Shown piece after piece: positions 1 to 6,844 of a DNA stretch of 13,073 bases. Where the stretch lies: assembly GCA_023457135.1 (NCBI GenBank), contig JAEWMO010000082.1, positions 1-13,073 of the forward strand, given 5' to 3'. The translations under genes and the position numbers were made by a program. Within the stretch, counting starts at the first letter, position 1. Every line of letters begins with the position of its first letter. A model generated the notes under the pieces. That model ran no database searches. It was not told the origin of the DNA and saw only the letters and a list, made by a program, of their open reading frames with translations. This DNA is from Methanobacteriota archaeon (GTDB lineage: Archaea; Halobacteriota; Methanomicrobia; Methanomicrobiales; Methanoculleaceae).

Positions 1-290
1 TCGGCTATACCCTCGGGTTGTATATCTGGGGAGTGATTGTGCTGGGCGTGAGTTTCCGGGTTCTGACCGTCTGGATCTACAACAACACCGGAAAGAGTGT
101 CTTTGCGGCCATACTCTTCCATGCCGTAACCAATACCGGAAGGAGCATATTTCCCGGCAGCCGTTCGGCGTTTGAACTCTACGACGGGGCTATCGGCTAC
201 GGGCTCATCGCTATCGTGACCGTGATCGTGGTCTATTTATGGGGAGCAACGACGCTGGCGCGGTTCAGGTACGCCCGCAGAACGGATTAG
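1..290 (+). CDS. CPBP-family intramembrane protease, C-terminal part
   Basis: The reading frame is open from the window edge (first full codon at 3), so the gene starts upstream and only about the last 96 residues are seen. The segment has a hydrophobic helix (IWGVIVLGVSFRVLTVWIY), then NNTGKSVFAAILFHAVTN, then another hydrophobic helix (GLIAIVTVIVVYLWG) near the C-terminus. The FHAxxN motif after a small-residue helix is the last conserved motif of the CPBP (CAAX-protease/Abi) family, membrane metalloprotease-like proteins; in the family this His is a putative metal ligand. The upstream EE/R motif lies outside the window, so activity cannot be judged. The TAG stop overlaps the TAA stop of a doubtful antisense ORF. 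Substrate and role are unknown. Confidence 0.7.
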   Translation, partial: GYTLGLYIWGVIVLGVSFRVLTVWIYNNTGKSVFAAILFHAVTNTGRSIFPGSRSAFELYDGAIGYGLIAIVTVIVVYLWGATTLARFRYARRTD

Positions 291-487
291 CATTCGCGAT
301 CGTAATTCCTATGCGTACCCAGACCGTCTCGCGCCGGGGTAGCCGCAACCACATCTTCCAGCGCTCTTTTGGGATACCGCACAGCCCGGGGGTCTCTTCC
401 ACGACCTGCCGACGGGGCATTCCATCCCCCGGACCGATAAAGTTCTGCTTGACAGCCCCGGCAGATCAATACTTTTCCCATAACCAT
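287..487 (-). CDS. Possible small CxxC protein (doubtful)
   Basis: A 66-codon ORF on the minus strand. In its favour: an AGAGGT Shine-Dalgarno-like stretch lies 6 nt before the ATG at 487, and the stop abuts the stop of the convergent gene. The N-terminus MVMGKVLICRGCQAEL carries one CxxC knuckle, as in small zinc-ribbon proteins. Against it: there is no second Cys pair until a lone C-terminal Cys, and the last 45 residues are rich in Arg, Gly, Ala and Pro, as expected from a non-coding frame in GC-rich DNA. I recognise no family. A second ATG at 481 is an alternative start. Confidence 0.27.
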   Translation of the reverse strand: MVMGKVLICRGCQAELYRSGGWNAPSAGRGRDPRAVRYPKRALEDVVAATPARDGLGTHRNYDREC

Positions 488-532
488 TTCAAAACCTCTT
501 TCACGCTGCAGAAAGACCCTGTATCGCATACC

Positions 533-1165
533 ATGACCGACGGAACGACACGCTATTCTGATCGGGAGATCATCAACAACTGGGCGGTTGCTGAGATCAA
601 TCCCGGCATCTCCCGCATCATCTCGGAGAAGGGAGGGATGCACCCGGCCGCAAACAGGTGCATCGGCTTCTTCTACGTGGACCACGAGGAGGGCATCACC
701 TTCCGTATCCATACCCTCTGCCGGCTCGAGCCCGGAAGGTCGCCGGAGATCATCGCGAACTTCGAGGATCACGGCGAGGGTCTCATACTTCCGTACGATG
801 AGGTCGGGGCGTACACGCTCCTCTCAAACGATGAGGCAAACCGCCTCTCGCTGCTCGAAGAGCAGCGGTGGCTCATCTATTACGAACCGGAGATGCTCCG
901 CACGATACGGAACAGGGTCGACCTCGACAGGTTCAGGGCTCCCGGATATTTTGACGACGTATCGGTGATCCTCCTCTCAAAGGACGGCGAGACGATCCCC
1001 GAGGGAGTCTGGGTCCGCCTGGAAGAGCAGTCGGCTGACGCCACGTCGTTTCAGGGAACGCTCTTAAACGAGCCCTATGCGGACTTCGGCGTACACGAAG
1101 GGGAGAGGATCGCGGTACGCTTCGCCGAGGATGAGGAAGGGCGGTTCCTGGTCGCAGAAACCTGA
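533..1165 (+). CDS. Uncharacterised soluble protein with DUF2314-like C-terminus
   Basis: This encodes a 210-residue acidic protein with no signal peptide or membrane segment. The frame is open back to 239, but the first 98 codons are low-complexity and overlap the upstream gene, so the ATG at 533 (MTDGTTRYSDREIINNWAV) is chosen. The central part looks globular. The last 60 residues (VWVRLEEQ...GTLLNEPY...GVHEGERIAVRF) resemble the DUF2314 beta fold, where a 'W-V-x-V ... G-x-L-x-N-x-P ... G-x-x-V' pattern is typical; this is from memory of the family. The gene stands alone: converging or divergent neighbours leave no obvious operon partner, and no T-run follows the stop. Role unknown; it might belong to the immunity/regulatory proteins that carry DUF2314-type folds. 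Confidence 0.75.
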   Translation: MTDGTTRYSDREIINNWAVAEINPGISRIISEKGGMHPAANRCIGFFYVDHEEGITFRIHTLCRLEPGRSPEIIANFEDHGEGLILPYDEVGAYTLLSNDEANRLSLLEEQRWLIYYEPEMLRTIRNRVDLDRFRAPGYFDDVSVILLSKDGETIPEGVWVRLEEQSADATSFQGTLLNEPYADFGVHEGERIAVRFAEDEEGRFLVAET

Positions 1166-1389
1166 TAGAGGTGAACGGGGCCCCTATCTCCGGGGGGGTC
1201 TCACATCACCTCGATACCGTTCTCACGCTGCACGTGAAGACGGTGTGTATGAAAGAGCCGTCTCACCCGGCCGGGGAGCCGGGCCCTCCCCCGGTATCAG
1301 CCCTGCAGGTTCTCGACGATCTCCTGTCGCGTTCCGGCAGCCACCGGGCGTTTGCATGACGCCCGTCTGCGGCGATGCATGTATTCCCT

Positions 1390-1411
1390 GCACGAAGAGT
1401 CGCTCTCGTGC
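1390..1411 (-). terminator. Hairpin directly after the DUF3795 stop codon
   Basis: On the minus strand GCACGAGAG pairs with CTC-T-TCGTGC, giving a 9-bp stem with a 1-nt bulge and a 3-nt loop, starting at the base after the TAA stop of the DUF3795 gene. No clear T-run follows. It may be a terminator or a 3'-end stabilising hairpin. The rest of the 1166-1389 gap shows no convincing gene. Confidence 0.38.
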
Positions 1412-1966
1412 TTACTTCCTCAACTTCAGGTGATAGTGCTTCCTTGAAGCGATCTCGTCAAGAATCCGGTGAAGAACCTTTGACTTTGCCCTGACATCGA
1501 GTCCTTCGGACTCTTTTCGTGCCTCCGACAGCGCCTCCTCGAGTTCTTCAGGTTGCAGAACAGTTGCAGCAATACAGTAATAGGTCTTTGAACGGCCCTC
1601 GTTGAACTCTTTCAGCATCCCCTCAAGCAACAACGCCCGCCGTTCCTGTATCCTCTGAAATTCGGCTATCCCATGTTGAGATATAAACGAGATGTCCGCC
1701 TCAAGTGTCTGGTAACATTTAAAAGAGTCGTGTTCTTTACCGGTATCTCTGTGGTTCTTCCACCTCTCGCACGTTCCGCTCTCTTCGCACTCCCAGCAGA
1801 ATTCGATCCCCTTTCTCTTGACGGCACATGTAATGAACGGGCAACCGACAGCCATTCTGCTCAGACTCTTGCACCCAGAACATCTGCTCTCCGCCTCGGT
1901 GTTGTACATAGGGCAGAGCCGGCAGGAGAGTCCGCAGATTCCGATCTCAGAATACTCGATACGCAT
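1412..1966 (-). CDS. DUF3795 cysteine-rich protein
   Basis: A 184-residue protein whose first 66 residues carry ten cysteines: C11, C15, C18, C29, C32, C42, C47, C57, C60 and C66. The opening pattern CGLSCRLCPMY...RCSGC, followed by C-x2-C-x5-C, is the DUF3795 signature, common in methanogens and anaerobic bacteria and presumed to bind zinc or Fe-S. The C-terminal half (about residues 90-184) is Cys-poor, charged and predicted helical (GMLKEFNEGRSKTYYCIAAT). The ATG at 1966 has no strong Shine-Dalgarno site. The gene is apparently monocistronic, with 146 nt to the next minus-strand gene upstream and a hairpin at its 3' end. Function is unknown; its many Cys residues suggest a metal-site or redox-sensing role. 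Confidence 0.85.
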   Translation of the reverse strand: MRIEYSEIGICGLSCRLCPMYNTEAESRCSGCKSLSRMAVGCPFITCAVKRKGIEFCWECEESGTCERWKNHRDTGKEHDSFKCYQTLEADISFISQHGIAEFQRIQERRALLLEGMLKEFNEGRSKTYYCIAATVLQPEELEEALSEARKESEGLDVRAKSKVLHRILDEIASRKHYHLKLRK

Positions 1967-2112
1967 CGACAGTTGTTATGTGCGAGACCTCGCCGGATAT
2001 CTCTTATGGTTTCATGAACCCGTTCGCGGTGCTCGAAGGAGAGAACCGGGACTCCGGGTTATCCTGCTCAAAACTCGGCGCTCTTTCTTCCGGTGAGAAC
2101 GGTCCGGCCGCC

Positions 2113-2613
2113 TCACAGCGCTTCGATCACGTTCCCGACCACGGACTCGAGGTCCTCACCCGAGCACGCGATGGTGAGATCGGCATACCTCTCGTAGAGC
2201 GGGACCCGCTCGTCGTACATCCCACGGAGATCCTGGCCCGGAAGGAGGAGTATTCCCCGGGTCGTGATGTTTCCAAGCCTCCTGTGCATCTCCTCGTACG
2301 ATACTTCCAGGTATACGACCACGCCCGCCGACTTCAGGTGCGCCATCGCAGCCCCGCTGCAGACCACGCTGCCGCCCGTCGCGATCACGGCACGGCGGGG
2401 GTAAAGGGAGAGGATCGTCTCTTCCTCGATCCGCTTGAATGCATCCGGCCCGTCCGTATCGAGGATCTCCTGGAGCATCCTCCCGGTCCGCTCCTGGATC
2501 AGGATATCCGTATCGATGAACTGCATGCCGAGGGATTTTGCAAGGATGACACCCACGGTGCTCTTCCCCGCACCGGGCATGCCGATGAGGATGATGTTAT
2601 TGTGGTGATGCAT
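2113..2613 (-). CDS. aroK: Shikimate kinase, bacterial AroK-type fold
   Basis: A 166-residue P-loop kinase expected to phosphorylate shikimate at the 3-hydroxyl with ATP in chorismate synthesis. Visible motifs: Walker A GMPGAGKST (residues 11-19); FIDTD (D34, D36), matching the shikimate-binding Asp; FKRIEEE (59-65), matching FRRIEE, with Lys60 in place of the usual Arg; TGGS (79-82) where the family has GGG; the lid Arg119 in TRGIL where RPLL is usual; and the invariant R136 in ERVPLYERYAD. Length is normal. Many archaea instead use an unrelated GHMP-family shikimate kinase, so this is probably a transferred or lineage-specific replacement. The three motif changes leave room for a different small-molecule kinase of the same fold. 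No other aromatic-pathway gene is nearby. The start is the first ATG in frame and precedes the P-loop closely. Confidence 0.76.
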   Translation of the reverse strand: MHHHNNIILIGMPGAGKSTVGVILAKSLGMQFIDTDILIQERTGRMLQEILDTDGPDAFKRIEEETILSLYPRRAVIATGGSVVCSGAAMAHLKSAGVVVYLEVSYEEMHRRLGNITTRGILLLPGQDLRGMYDERVPLYERYADLTIACSGEDLESVVGNVIEAL

Positions 2614-2758
2614 ACTGCTCGCGGAACCCTTTATTGATAGTTAGTGGGATTCCGGGGAGATGAAGGTTGTCCGGCAAGTAGTATACCCGACCGGCGTTAT
2701 CCCGCTCCGCCCATAGCCCGGAAGAGGTATCAGGCAGCATCGCATCACTGCGAAGATG

Positions 2759-2770
2759 AAAATTATTTTA
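2759..2770 (+). promoter_or_regulatory. TATA-like promoter of the ORF at 2797
   Basis: The AT-only stretch AAAATTATTTTA is centred about 33 nt before the ATG at 2797 in otherwise GC-rich DNA, fitting an archaeal box A with a very short leader. It is followed at once by CCTGATAC, which with GTATCAGG at 2727-2734 makes an 8-bp inverted repeat flanking the promoter. Confidence 0.42.
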
Positions 2771-2796
2771 CCTGATACGAAGATGGTCCCGACCAT

Positions 2797-3168
2797 ATGA
2801 CGATAAGAAAGATAGCAGGAACACTTGCCGGCGCATTCATGCCCTTTCCCTGGCTGCTATGGCTTCTACGAGGCACGGGAGTCCTCCGGATGCATCCGAT
2901 CTCCTGCATTGCAAAATTCGAGGGGATTGTCGGAAGAGCCCCGTTCTGGGCGGCGGCAGGAGTGGTTGCGTTCATCGGCGGGATTGCTGTTGCCGTCGTC
3001 AGCATGAGGCTTGGCGGATGGCGTCGGGGTGTTAAAGGGGCGTGCAAACGGGGATATCTTCTACAACGATCACATCGCAGATGCGGATGCCGCCGTGGAG
3101 GCAGAGGAGACGGAGGTCAGGACCGGATCAGCGAGGGGGACGTTGCCGACCGGAGAGTGCTGTTGTAG
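2797..3168 (+). CDS. Small two-helix membrane protein, probably frame-broken
   Basis: The ORF encodes 123 residues. Residues 5-25 (IAGTLAGAFMPFPWLLWLL) and about 48-70 (FWAAAGVVAFIGGIAVAVV) are membrane helices, with a Cys-containing loop between them. After MRLGG (residue 74) the frame becomes Arg/Gly-rich and unlike a protein. Meanwhile the frame starting ADGVGVLKGRANGDIFYN (codons from 3012) shows typical GC-ending codons and a sensible acidic sequence. A third frame ending at 3257 (SAVVVERCIPMTRAG...) also looks coding-like. One extra base in the CTTGGCGG stretch near 3009-3016 would join the first two. I therefore read this as the start of a longer, frameshifted gene or a miscalled base. 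The promoter-like sequence upstream supports expression. No family recognised. Confidence 0.5.
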   Translation: MTIRKIAGTLAGAFMPFPWLLWLLRGTGVLRMHPISCIAKFEGIVGRAPFWAAAGVVAFIGGIAVAVVSMRLGGWRRGVKGACKRGYLLQRSHRRCGCRRGGRGDGGQDRISEGDVADRRVLL

Positions 3169-3283
3169 TCGAGAGGTGTATCCCCATGACCCGGGCAGGG
3201 GCGGCGCACCCTCAACCCAGTTCTATGTTCGGAGCCCGGCGGTGGAGATACCTGTAAAAGAGAGGGGGAGACACTCCGGCCCG

Positions 3284-3994
3284 CTACTTCAGGTACCTCT
3301 CAAGCTCCAGCAGAGGAGAGAGATCGACGTCGGCAAAGGTCTTCTGACCGTACTCAAACGGATTGTCCATGTCCCTGATGAGGAGGAGGATCGAGATAAG
3401 CAGCCCGGTTATGATGGAGAAGAGCACGGCCGCCTCGTAGACCGAGTCGAGATGCACAAAGAAGAGAACCAGTATGACGCCGGCGACCGAGATCTCGGCG
3501 ATGGCATAGGCTGCCGGGATGAACGAGGTCTCGGCGATCGTCTTCACGCGGCTCGTCAGCCTGTCGACATCCCCGAGTCCCGCCCGGATCTTGGCTATAA
3601 ATTGGGGAGGAGCGTTCTGGTCGACGAGGCAGTAGAGATCGTCGTTGATCCGGGCGATTCCCGCTCTCACCTTCTCGTTGTCGTAGGTGTTCGTACTGAA
3701 GTTGTCGACGATGGTCGTGCTCAGGAGGTGGATATGCTCCCGGAGGCGGACGGACGCCGGGCTTTCCGGCGGCCTGAAGAGTCTGCTGTCCTGGTGCAGG
3801 GCAAGGAGCGCAACCGCAATCTCGTTCGGGATCTTCTCGCTCTCTTTGTAGTCGGTCAGCGTACCGGTGAAGATGATCGCAACCGTGAATATTGCACCGC
3901 CGATGAATGCCGTGACCAGGGTCGTCAGGGTCAGGACGTCGTAGTTCAGGAGGTCTATGACCAGCCGGATAACGACCAGCACGGCAGTGATCAC
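3284..3994 (-). CDS. DUF4239 (bestrophin-like) membrane protein
   Basis: A 236-residue integral membrane protein. Helices are visible at about residues 3-17, 22-45, 160-181 and 185-206, with a long soluble helical segment (about 50-155) between the two pairs. It ends with LIRDMDNPFEYG (about 206-217), then a short amphipathic tail. The 2 TM + helical domain + 2 TM layout and the closing D-x-D-x-P-F motif are those of DUF4239, a family related in fold to bestrophin channels; ion transport is therefore possible but unproven. The only in-frame start codon is a GTG at 3994, inside the first hydrophobic stretch. A good Shine-Dalgarno site and ATG at 4028 lie one frame off, so the real N-terminus probably begins there (see findings). 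No operon partner is seen. Confidence 0.75.
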   Translation of the reverse strand: MITAVLVVIRLVIDLLNYDVLTLTTLVTAFIGGAIFTVAIIFTGTLTDYKESEKIPNEIAVALLALHQDSRLFRPPESPASVRLREHIHLLSTTIVDNFSTNTYDNEKVRAGIARINDDLYCLVDQNAPPQFIAKIRAGLGDVDRLTSRVKTIAETSFIPAAYAIAEISVAGVILVLFFVHLDSVYEAAVLFSIITGLLISILLLIRDMDNPFEYGQKTFADVDLSPLLELERYLK

Positions 3995-4033
3995 GAATGC
4001 TTTCCCATTTTGCCATAAGTGTATTCATATCGT

Positions 4034-4039
4034 CTCCCC
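4034..4039 (-). promoter_or_regulatory. Shine-Dalgarno site pointing to an out-of-frame ATG at 4028
   Basis: GGGGAG on the minus strand lies 5 nt before the ATG at 4028 (MNTLMAKWESI). It is the best ribosome site in the region, yet that ATG is one frame away from the DUF4239 body. It argues that the annotated GTG at 3994 is not the true start. Confidence 0.5.
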
Positions 4040-4285
4040 GAAGGCTTCAGCAGTATCCATTCCTGAGAGTATTTTCGCAAAATTCGGAAGACTGCGGGCG
4101 AAATGCCCCATCAAGGCCCCTGGAAAGTGGGAGGGCGAAGGGAAGCGCGCAGTCACCCGGACAATAACAATCTGTTACGGATTATATTAATGCTCGACGG
4201 CAGCATCTTTGAGCCCTTTTGAGTCCCTCATCCGGCCTCCTCCCCCGGGATCGGGTCTGAGGGCTGCTGCAATACTGCCGGCGCC

Positions 4286-5131
4286 TCATCCGGTCTCGAA
4301 GCTCGTGACGCCGTAGCACTCGTTGAGCGGGAGGTCGGGGATCTCCTTTGAGTACATCCGCGCCGTCCCAAAGACCGGGACCATCCCGTGCCGTTCCGCG
4401 AGGGCGATGCCGGCGGCGTTCGGTTCCGGCACGTCGAGGAAGAGCGGGTGGCCGGGAACCGCCGCCGCGAGGCCGGCGTAGAGCCGTTCGGCGATCTCCG
4501 GCGTGTCGGCAAAGAGCGGGCCGATCTTCGCGCCCCGGCGGCACGGCCGAACCTGCCCGTATCCGCGGACCTCCCCGTCCTCGAGGACGGCCAGCGCTGT
4601 CGCGCCGGGCTGCGCCAGCCAGTGGCGGAGGAACTCCGGCCGCTCTGCAGGGAAATGGCGTGCATCGTAGCGGACGAGGGCGTCGAAGGGAATGTCGCGA
4701 ACGTCCGTGAGGCCCGGGGGACGGGTGCCCCCGCCGAGACCCTCGTACCGGATGTTCCGGTGCGAGAAGATGAAACCGTGGGCGGCGTAACGGTCCTGCA
4801 TCTCGAAGACCCCGTCGATCCCGAAGTTGTAGGGCTCTGCGAGCCGATCGGCGTGCTCCTGGATCGCAAGGCCGATCCCCTGCCCCCGGTATTCGGGGTC
4901 GAGGATGTAGAACCCGCCGAAGGCAAACCCGCCCGGATAGACCATGATCGAGAACGACCCGACCAGGCGGTTCCCGAGGAGCACCGCAAAGAACGCCTTC
5001 GGGTCGACCGCGTAGTAGCAGTCGCCGTCGGAGATGCCGGGGTTCCAGCCCTCCCGCTCCGCCCAGTCGACCGCGATCCCGACTTCGGTCTTCGTCATCG
5101 GGCGAACCGTGATCTCACCTGATGCAGCCAT
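4286..5131 (-). CDS. GNAT acetyltransferase with second acetyltransferase-like domain
   Basis: A 281-residue cytosolic protein predicted to move an acetyl group from acetyl-CoA to an amine; the substrate is unknown. Domain 1 (about residues 5-135) is a GNAT fold with the acetyl-CoA motif A, ILDPEYRGQGIGLAIQEHA, where R82-GQGIG-87 is the pyrophosphate loop. Domain 2 (about 150-275) matches the partner domain seen in YitH-like proteins (Acetyltransf_18/DUF1248): VRGYGQVRPCRRGAKIGPL, then LFLDVPEPN and AERHGMVPVFGTARMY. The GTG at 5182 would add 17 residues with no match to the family, so the ATG at 5131 just before the conserved beta strand (EITVRPMT) is chosen. No clear Shine-Dalgarno site is present, so the transcript may be leaderless. 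It stands alone, with about 290 nt to the DUF4239 GTG start downstream. Confidence 0.85.
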   Translation of the reverse strand: MAASGEITVRPMTKTEVGIAVDWAEREGWNPGISDGDCYYAVDPKAFFAVLLGNRLVGSFSIMVYPGGFAFGGFYILDPEYRGQGIGLAIQEHADRLAEPYNFGIDGVFEMQDRYAAHGFIFSHRNIRYEGLGGGTRPPGLTDVRDIPFDALVRYDARHFPAERPEFLRHWLAQPGATALAVLEDGEVRGYGQVRPCRRGAKIGPLFADTPEIAERLYAGLAAAVPGHPLFLDVPEPNAAGIALAERHGMVPVFGTARMYSKEIPDLPLNECYGVTSFETG

Positions 5132-5436
5132 AGTACTATGCGTGCATCCCGGCGAGGGATGAAGATTGTGAACCGATCCCACTCCGGCGGCACCGCGAGG
5201 CCACGGTATCGGGAAAAAGCCCTGGTATGGGGTTTACCGTCGGGTATCATGGTGGATCGCCCCGCGAAGGGCCTGGTCATCAGGGGCAGCGTCCGCGGGG
5301 AAAATACCTGCCATGCGACCGAACGGATCACTATGTGGACGTGCCGGCAACCCGGCCTGCCCATACGGTGTGCGTCTGAGTCGCGGGACCGGGTGCCGGG
5401 CCATCAGAGCAAACATCCGGAGACGGCCGGCACACC
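5132..5436 (-). other. 305-nt stretch without a convincing gene
   Basis: Both strands carry open frames here (plus strand from 5138 or 5158; minus strand 5234-5416). They run into neighbouring genes, lack good ribosome sites and encode Arg/Pro/Ser-rich sequences with no recognisable fold. I see no RNA gene or repeat. The minus-strand upstream region of the acetyltransferase must hold its promoter, but no clear TATA box stands out. Confidence 0.4.
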
Positions 5437-5442
5437 AAAAAA
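5437..5442 (-). terminator. Poly-T terminator of the exported helical protein
   Basis: On the minus strand the stop codon TAA at 5445-5443 is followed at once by six T residues, with an AT-rich lead-in (AAAATAA). Short T-runs on the non-template strand are the usual archaeal termination signal. Confidence 0.5.
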
Positions 5443-6114
5443 TTATTTTCCGAATCGCTCCGGGAACTGCTGTACAATCCCATCTGATAGCGTATCCGAC
5501 AGGACGAGAATTTGATCGTAGATCTCGTCGTAGGCTTCGATATCGGCGGTGTAGTTTCCATTTACGCGTGCAACGACTTCATCGTTCGTCATCGCCAGGT
5601 GCATGTATAACGCTTCCTGTATTGCCGACTCTTCGAAGTATGGGTTCAGATCGGCAAGGAATGCGGCGATGTCGTCTGCATTCTGGTTCCACCGCGCCGA
5701 ACCGGCATCCACCTGTGATGTGTTCTCCGCCTTCACAGCCTCAATGATATCAACCGCAATCAGGATATGCTCCTTTAGCAATGCGGTCAGGTTATCCCCG
5801 GCCTCCTCTCCGTAAAAGGGTTTGATGGCATCGCCGATCTCTTCCTGATTCGAGAGAAGTCGTGCTGCAGTGGCATTGGTATCCGGAGCGTCCTCAAGCG
5901 ATGATATGATGTACATACGTGTCCAGACAACGTGTTCGGTCCATAACGAGTCCATGGTTGTCCTGAGTTCGAACTCTTCCTGGGAATAGACCAACGGTGT
6001 GGTGGTATTATTTGTTACGGAAGATTGTGTGTCCTGCGCCGCCACACCGGATGTAACAGCCAGCAGGGTAAGACAGACGCATACAATTCCTATCAAAAGG
6101 ATTCTTCTCCTCAT
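5443..6114 (-). CDS. Exported all-helical protein of unknown function
   Basis: A 223-residue secreted protein. The signal peptide is clear: RRR, then a hydrophobic core (ILLIGIVCVCLTLLAV), then SGVAA|Q with likely cleavage after residue 26; an Asn/Thr-rich linker follows. The mature part is helical, with WTEHVVWTRMYIIS, then PDTNATAARLLSNQEEIGDAIKPFYG, then KEHILIAVDIIEAVKA, then WNQNADDIAAFL, and finally DEIYDQILVLSDTLSDGI. The same order (LWxxHVxWTRMxIIS ... RLLxN ... PFYG ... H ... WxxNADxIAxFL) occurs in a Bacillus/Firmicutes family of four-helix-bundle-like proteins, often misnamed in databases; this is from memory. Conserved His and Glu might bind a metal. The ATG at 6114 is chosen over an upstream ATG at 6153 because of a perfect Shine-Dalgarno site and the signal peptide. 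The gene appears monocistronic. Confidence 0.8.
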   Translation of the reverse strand: MRRRILLIGIVCVCLTLLAVTSGVAAQDTQSSVTNNTTTPLVYSQEEFELRTTMDSLWTEHVVWTRMYIISSLEDAPDTNATAARLLSNQEEIGDAIKPFYGEEAGDNLTALLKEHILIAVDIIEAVKAENTSQVDAGSARWNQNADDIAAFLADLNPYFEESAIQEALYMHLAMTNDEVVARVNGNYTADIEAYDEIYDQILVLSDTLSDGIVQQFPERFGK

Positions 6115-6119
6115 AGCGT

Positions 6120-6126
6120 GATCACC
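6120..6126 (-). promoter_or_regulatory. GGTGATC ribosome binding site fixing the start at 6114
   Basis: GGTGATC, preceded by AGAA, lies 5 nt before the ATG at 6114 on the minus strand. It is a full match to the archaeal 16S anti-Shine-Dalgarno and settles the start between two in-frame ATGs. Confidence 0.6.
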
Positions 6127-6342
6127 TTCTGAGAGAGCGTGCCCACATAACACGCCGGATACTTATGCTTATCTGAAGCGGTGCCGTGTTGCATAAATCC
6201 GGTCCTTCGACCCGGACAGAAAAGATGGCAGATGTGTTTCTTCAGGCACGCTCTGGAGCCGGGTATCGCCCTCTGCTCGACAGGGCGGCGCCGGGAACGT
6301 TCGAACAGGCGGTTGCGACCATGACAAACTGGAATTAAGATA

Positions 6343-6834
6343 TCAAAATCCTTCCCCCTTCCTCAGTTTAACAGAGACCCCGCCACCTCGCTCCTGAACG
6401 ACAATCCTCCCCATGATCTCCTCCCTCAACCCCTCGGGAAGCCTTCCCGCCTGCCACTCCCGTTCCCCGGCAACGTTAACCCCGGCATTCCCCGGGTCCG
6501 CCGCCGCGACGGCTTTAAGCGCGTAATATGCCGCCCCGTAGGCATGCTGGGGGACGTGGGCGGTCGCCACCGCCTGGCCCGCGGCCCGGGCGGCAAAGCA
6601 GGCCGCGCCGTTCTCCTTCGCGTCGCGGGCGGCGGCATGGGCGGCAAGAGAGGCTCCACGGATCTCAGCCATCCTGAAGACGCCCGTCCGGACCCAGGCA
6701 CGGCACGCCTCGATGGCGCTCCGCGGCCGGTCGTCCTCCGGAAATGCCTCCTCAAAGAGCGGGAGGACCCGTTCGGCGCAGTCCGCAGCCCAGGTTGCCA
6801 TCGTTATCTGGTCCTCTCTGCTGTACTTCTTCAT
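6343..6834 (-). CDS. Imm5-like (putative immunity) helical protein
   Basis: A 163-residue soluble, alanine-rich helical protein. Residues 11-120 (TMATWAADCAERVLPLFEE; SAIEACRAWVRTG; RGASLAAHAAARDA; AACFAARAAGQAVATAHVPQ; HAYGAAYYALKAV) follow the pattern of the Imm-5-like domain, a family named for resemblance to immunity proteins of polymorphic toxins. The C-terminus (about 125-163) is charged and ends in KLRKGEGF. The start ATG lies 10 nt after the stop of the Fic gene on the same strand, so the two are almost surely co-transcribed with Fic first. No separate promoter is seen in the gap. The pairing suggests it could restrain or modify Fic activity, but that is inference; Imm5-like proteins are also found alone. 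Confidence 0.75.
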   Translation of the reverse strand: MKKYSREDQITMATWAADCAERVLPLFEEAFPEDDRPRSAIEACRAWVRTGVFRMAEIRGASLAAHAAARDAKENGAACFAARAAGQAVATAHVPQHAYGAAYYALKAVAAADPGNAGVNVAGEREWQAGRLPEGLREEIMGRIVVQERGGGVSVKLRKGEGF

Positions 6835-6844
6835 GGACGATCAA

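Noticed and set aside
239..532. N-terminal extension of the DUF2314-like protein
   Set aside because: 98 codons of low-complexity sequence that overlap the upstream gene; the ATG at 533 gives a normal N-terminus.
1171..1359. 62-codon ORF after the DUF2314-like gene
   Set aside because: No ribosome site, low-complexity product and no family; several frames are open by chance in this GC-rich stretch.
2625..2640. TATA box for shikimate kinase (CAATAAAGG on the minus strand)
   Set aside because: Centred only about 20 nt from the ATG at 2613, too close for a transcript that includes that start.
3011..4018. 335-codon open frame on the plus strand
   Set aside because: Most of it lies antisense to the DUF4239 gene, whose protein has clear helices and family motifs. 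Only the first 150 nt show coding-like codons, treated with the 2797 locus.
5138..5515. 125-codon plus-strand ORF upstream of the exported helical gene
   Set aside because: Its 3' part is antisense to a well-supported gene, and the Shine-Dalgarno spacing is poor.
6225..6338. 37-codon ORF (MADVFLQARSGAGYRPLLD...)
   Set aside because: Reads like a protein tail, but has no Shine-Dalgarno site, no promoter and no recognisable family; may be a remnant.
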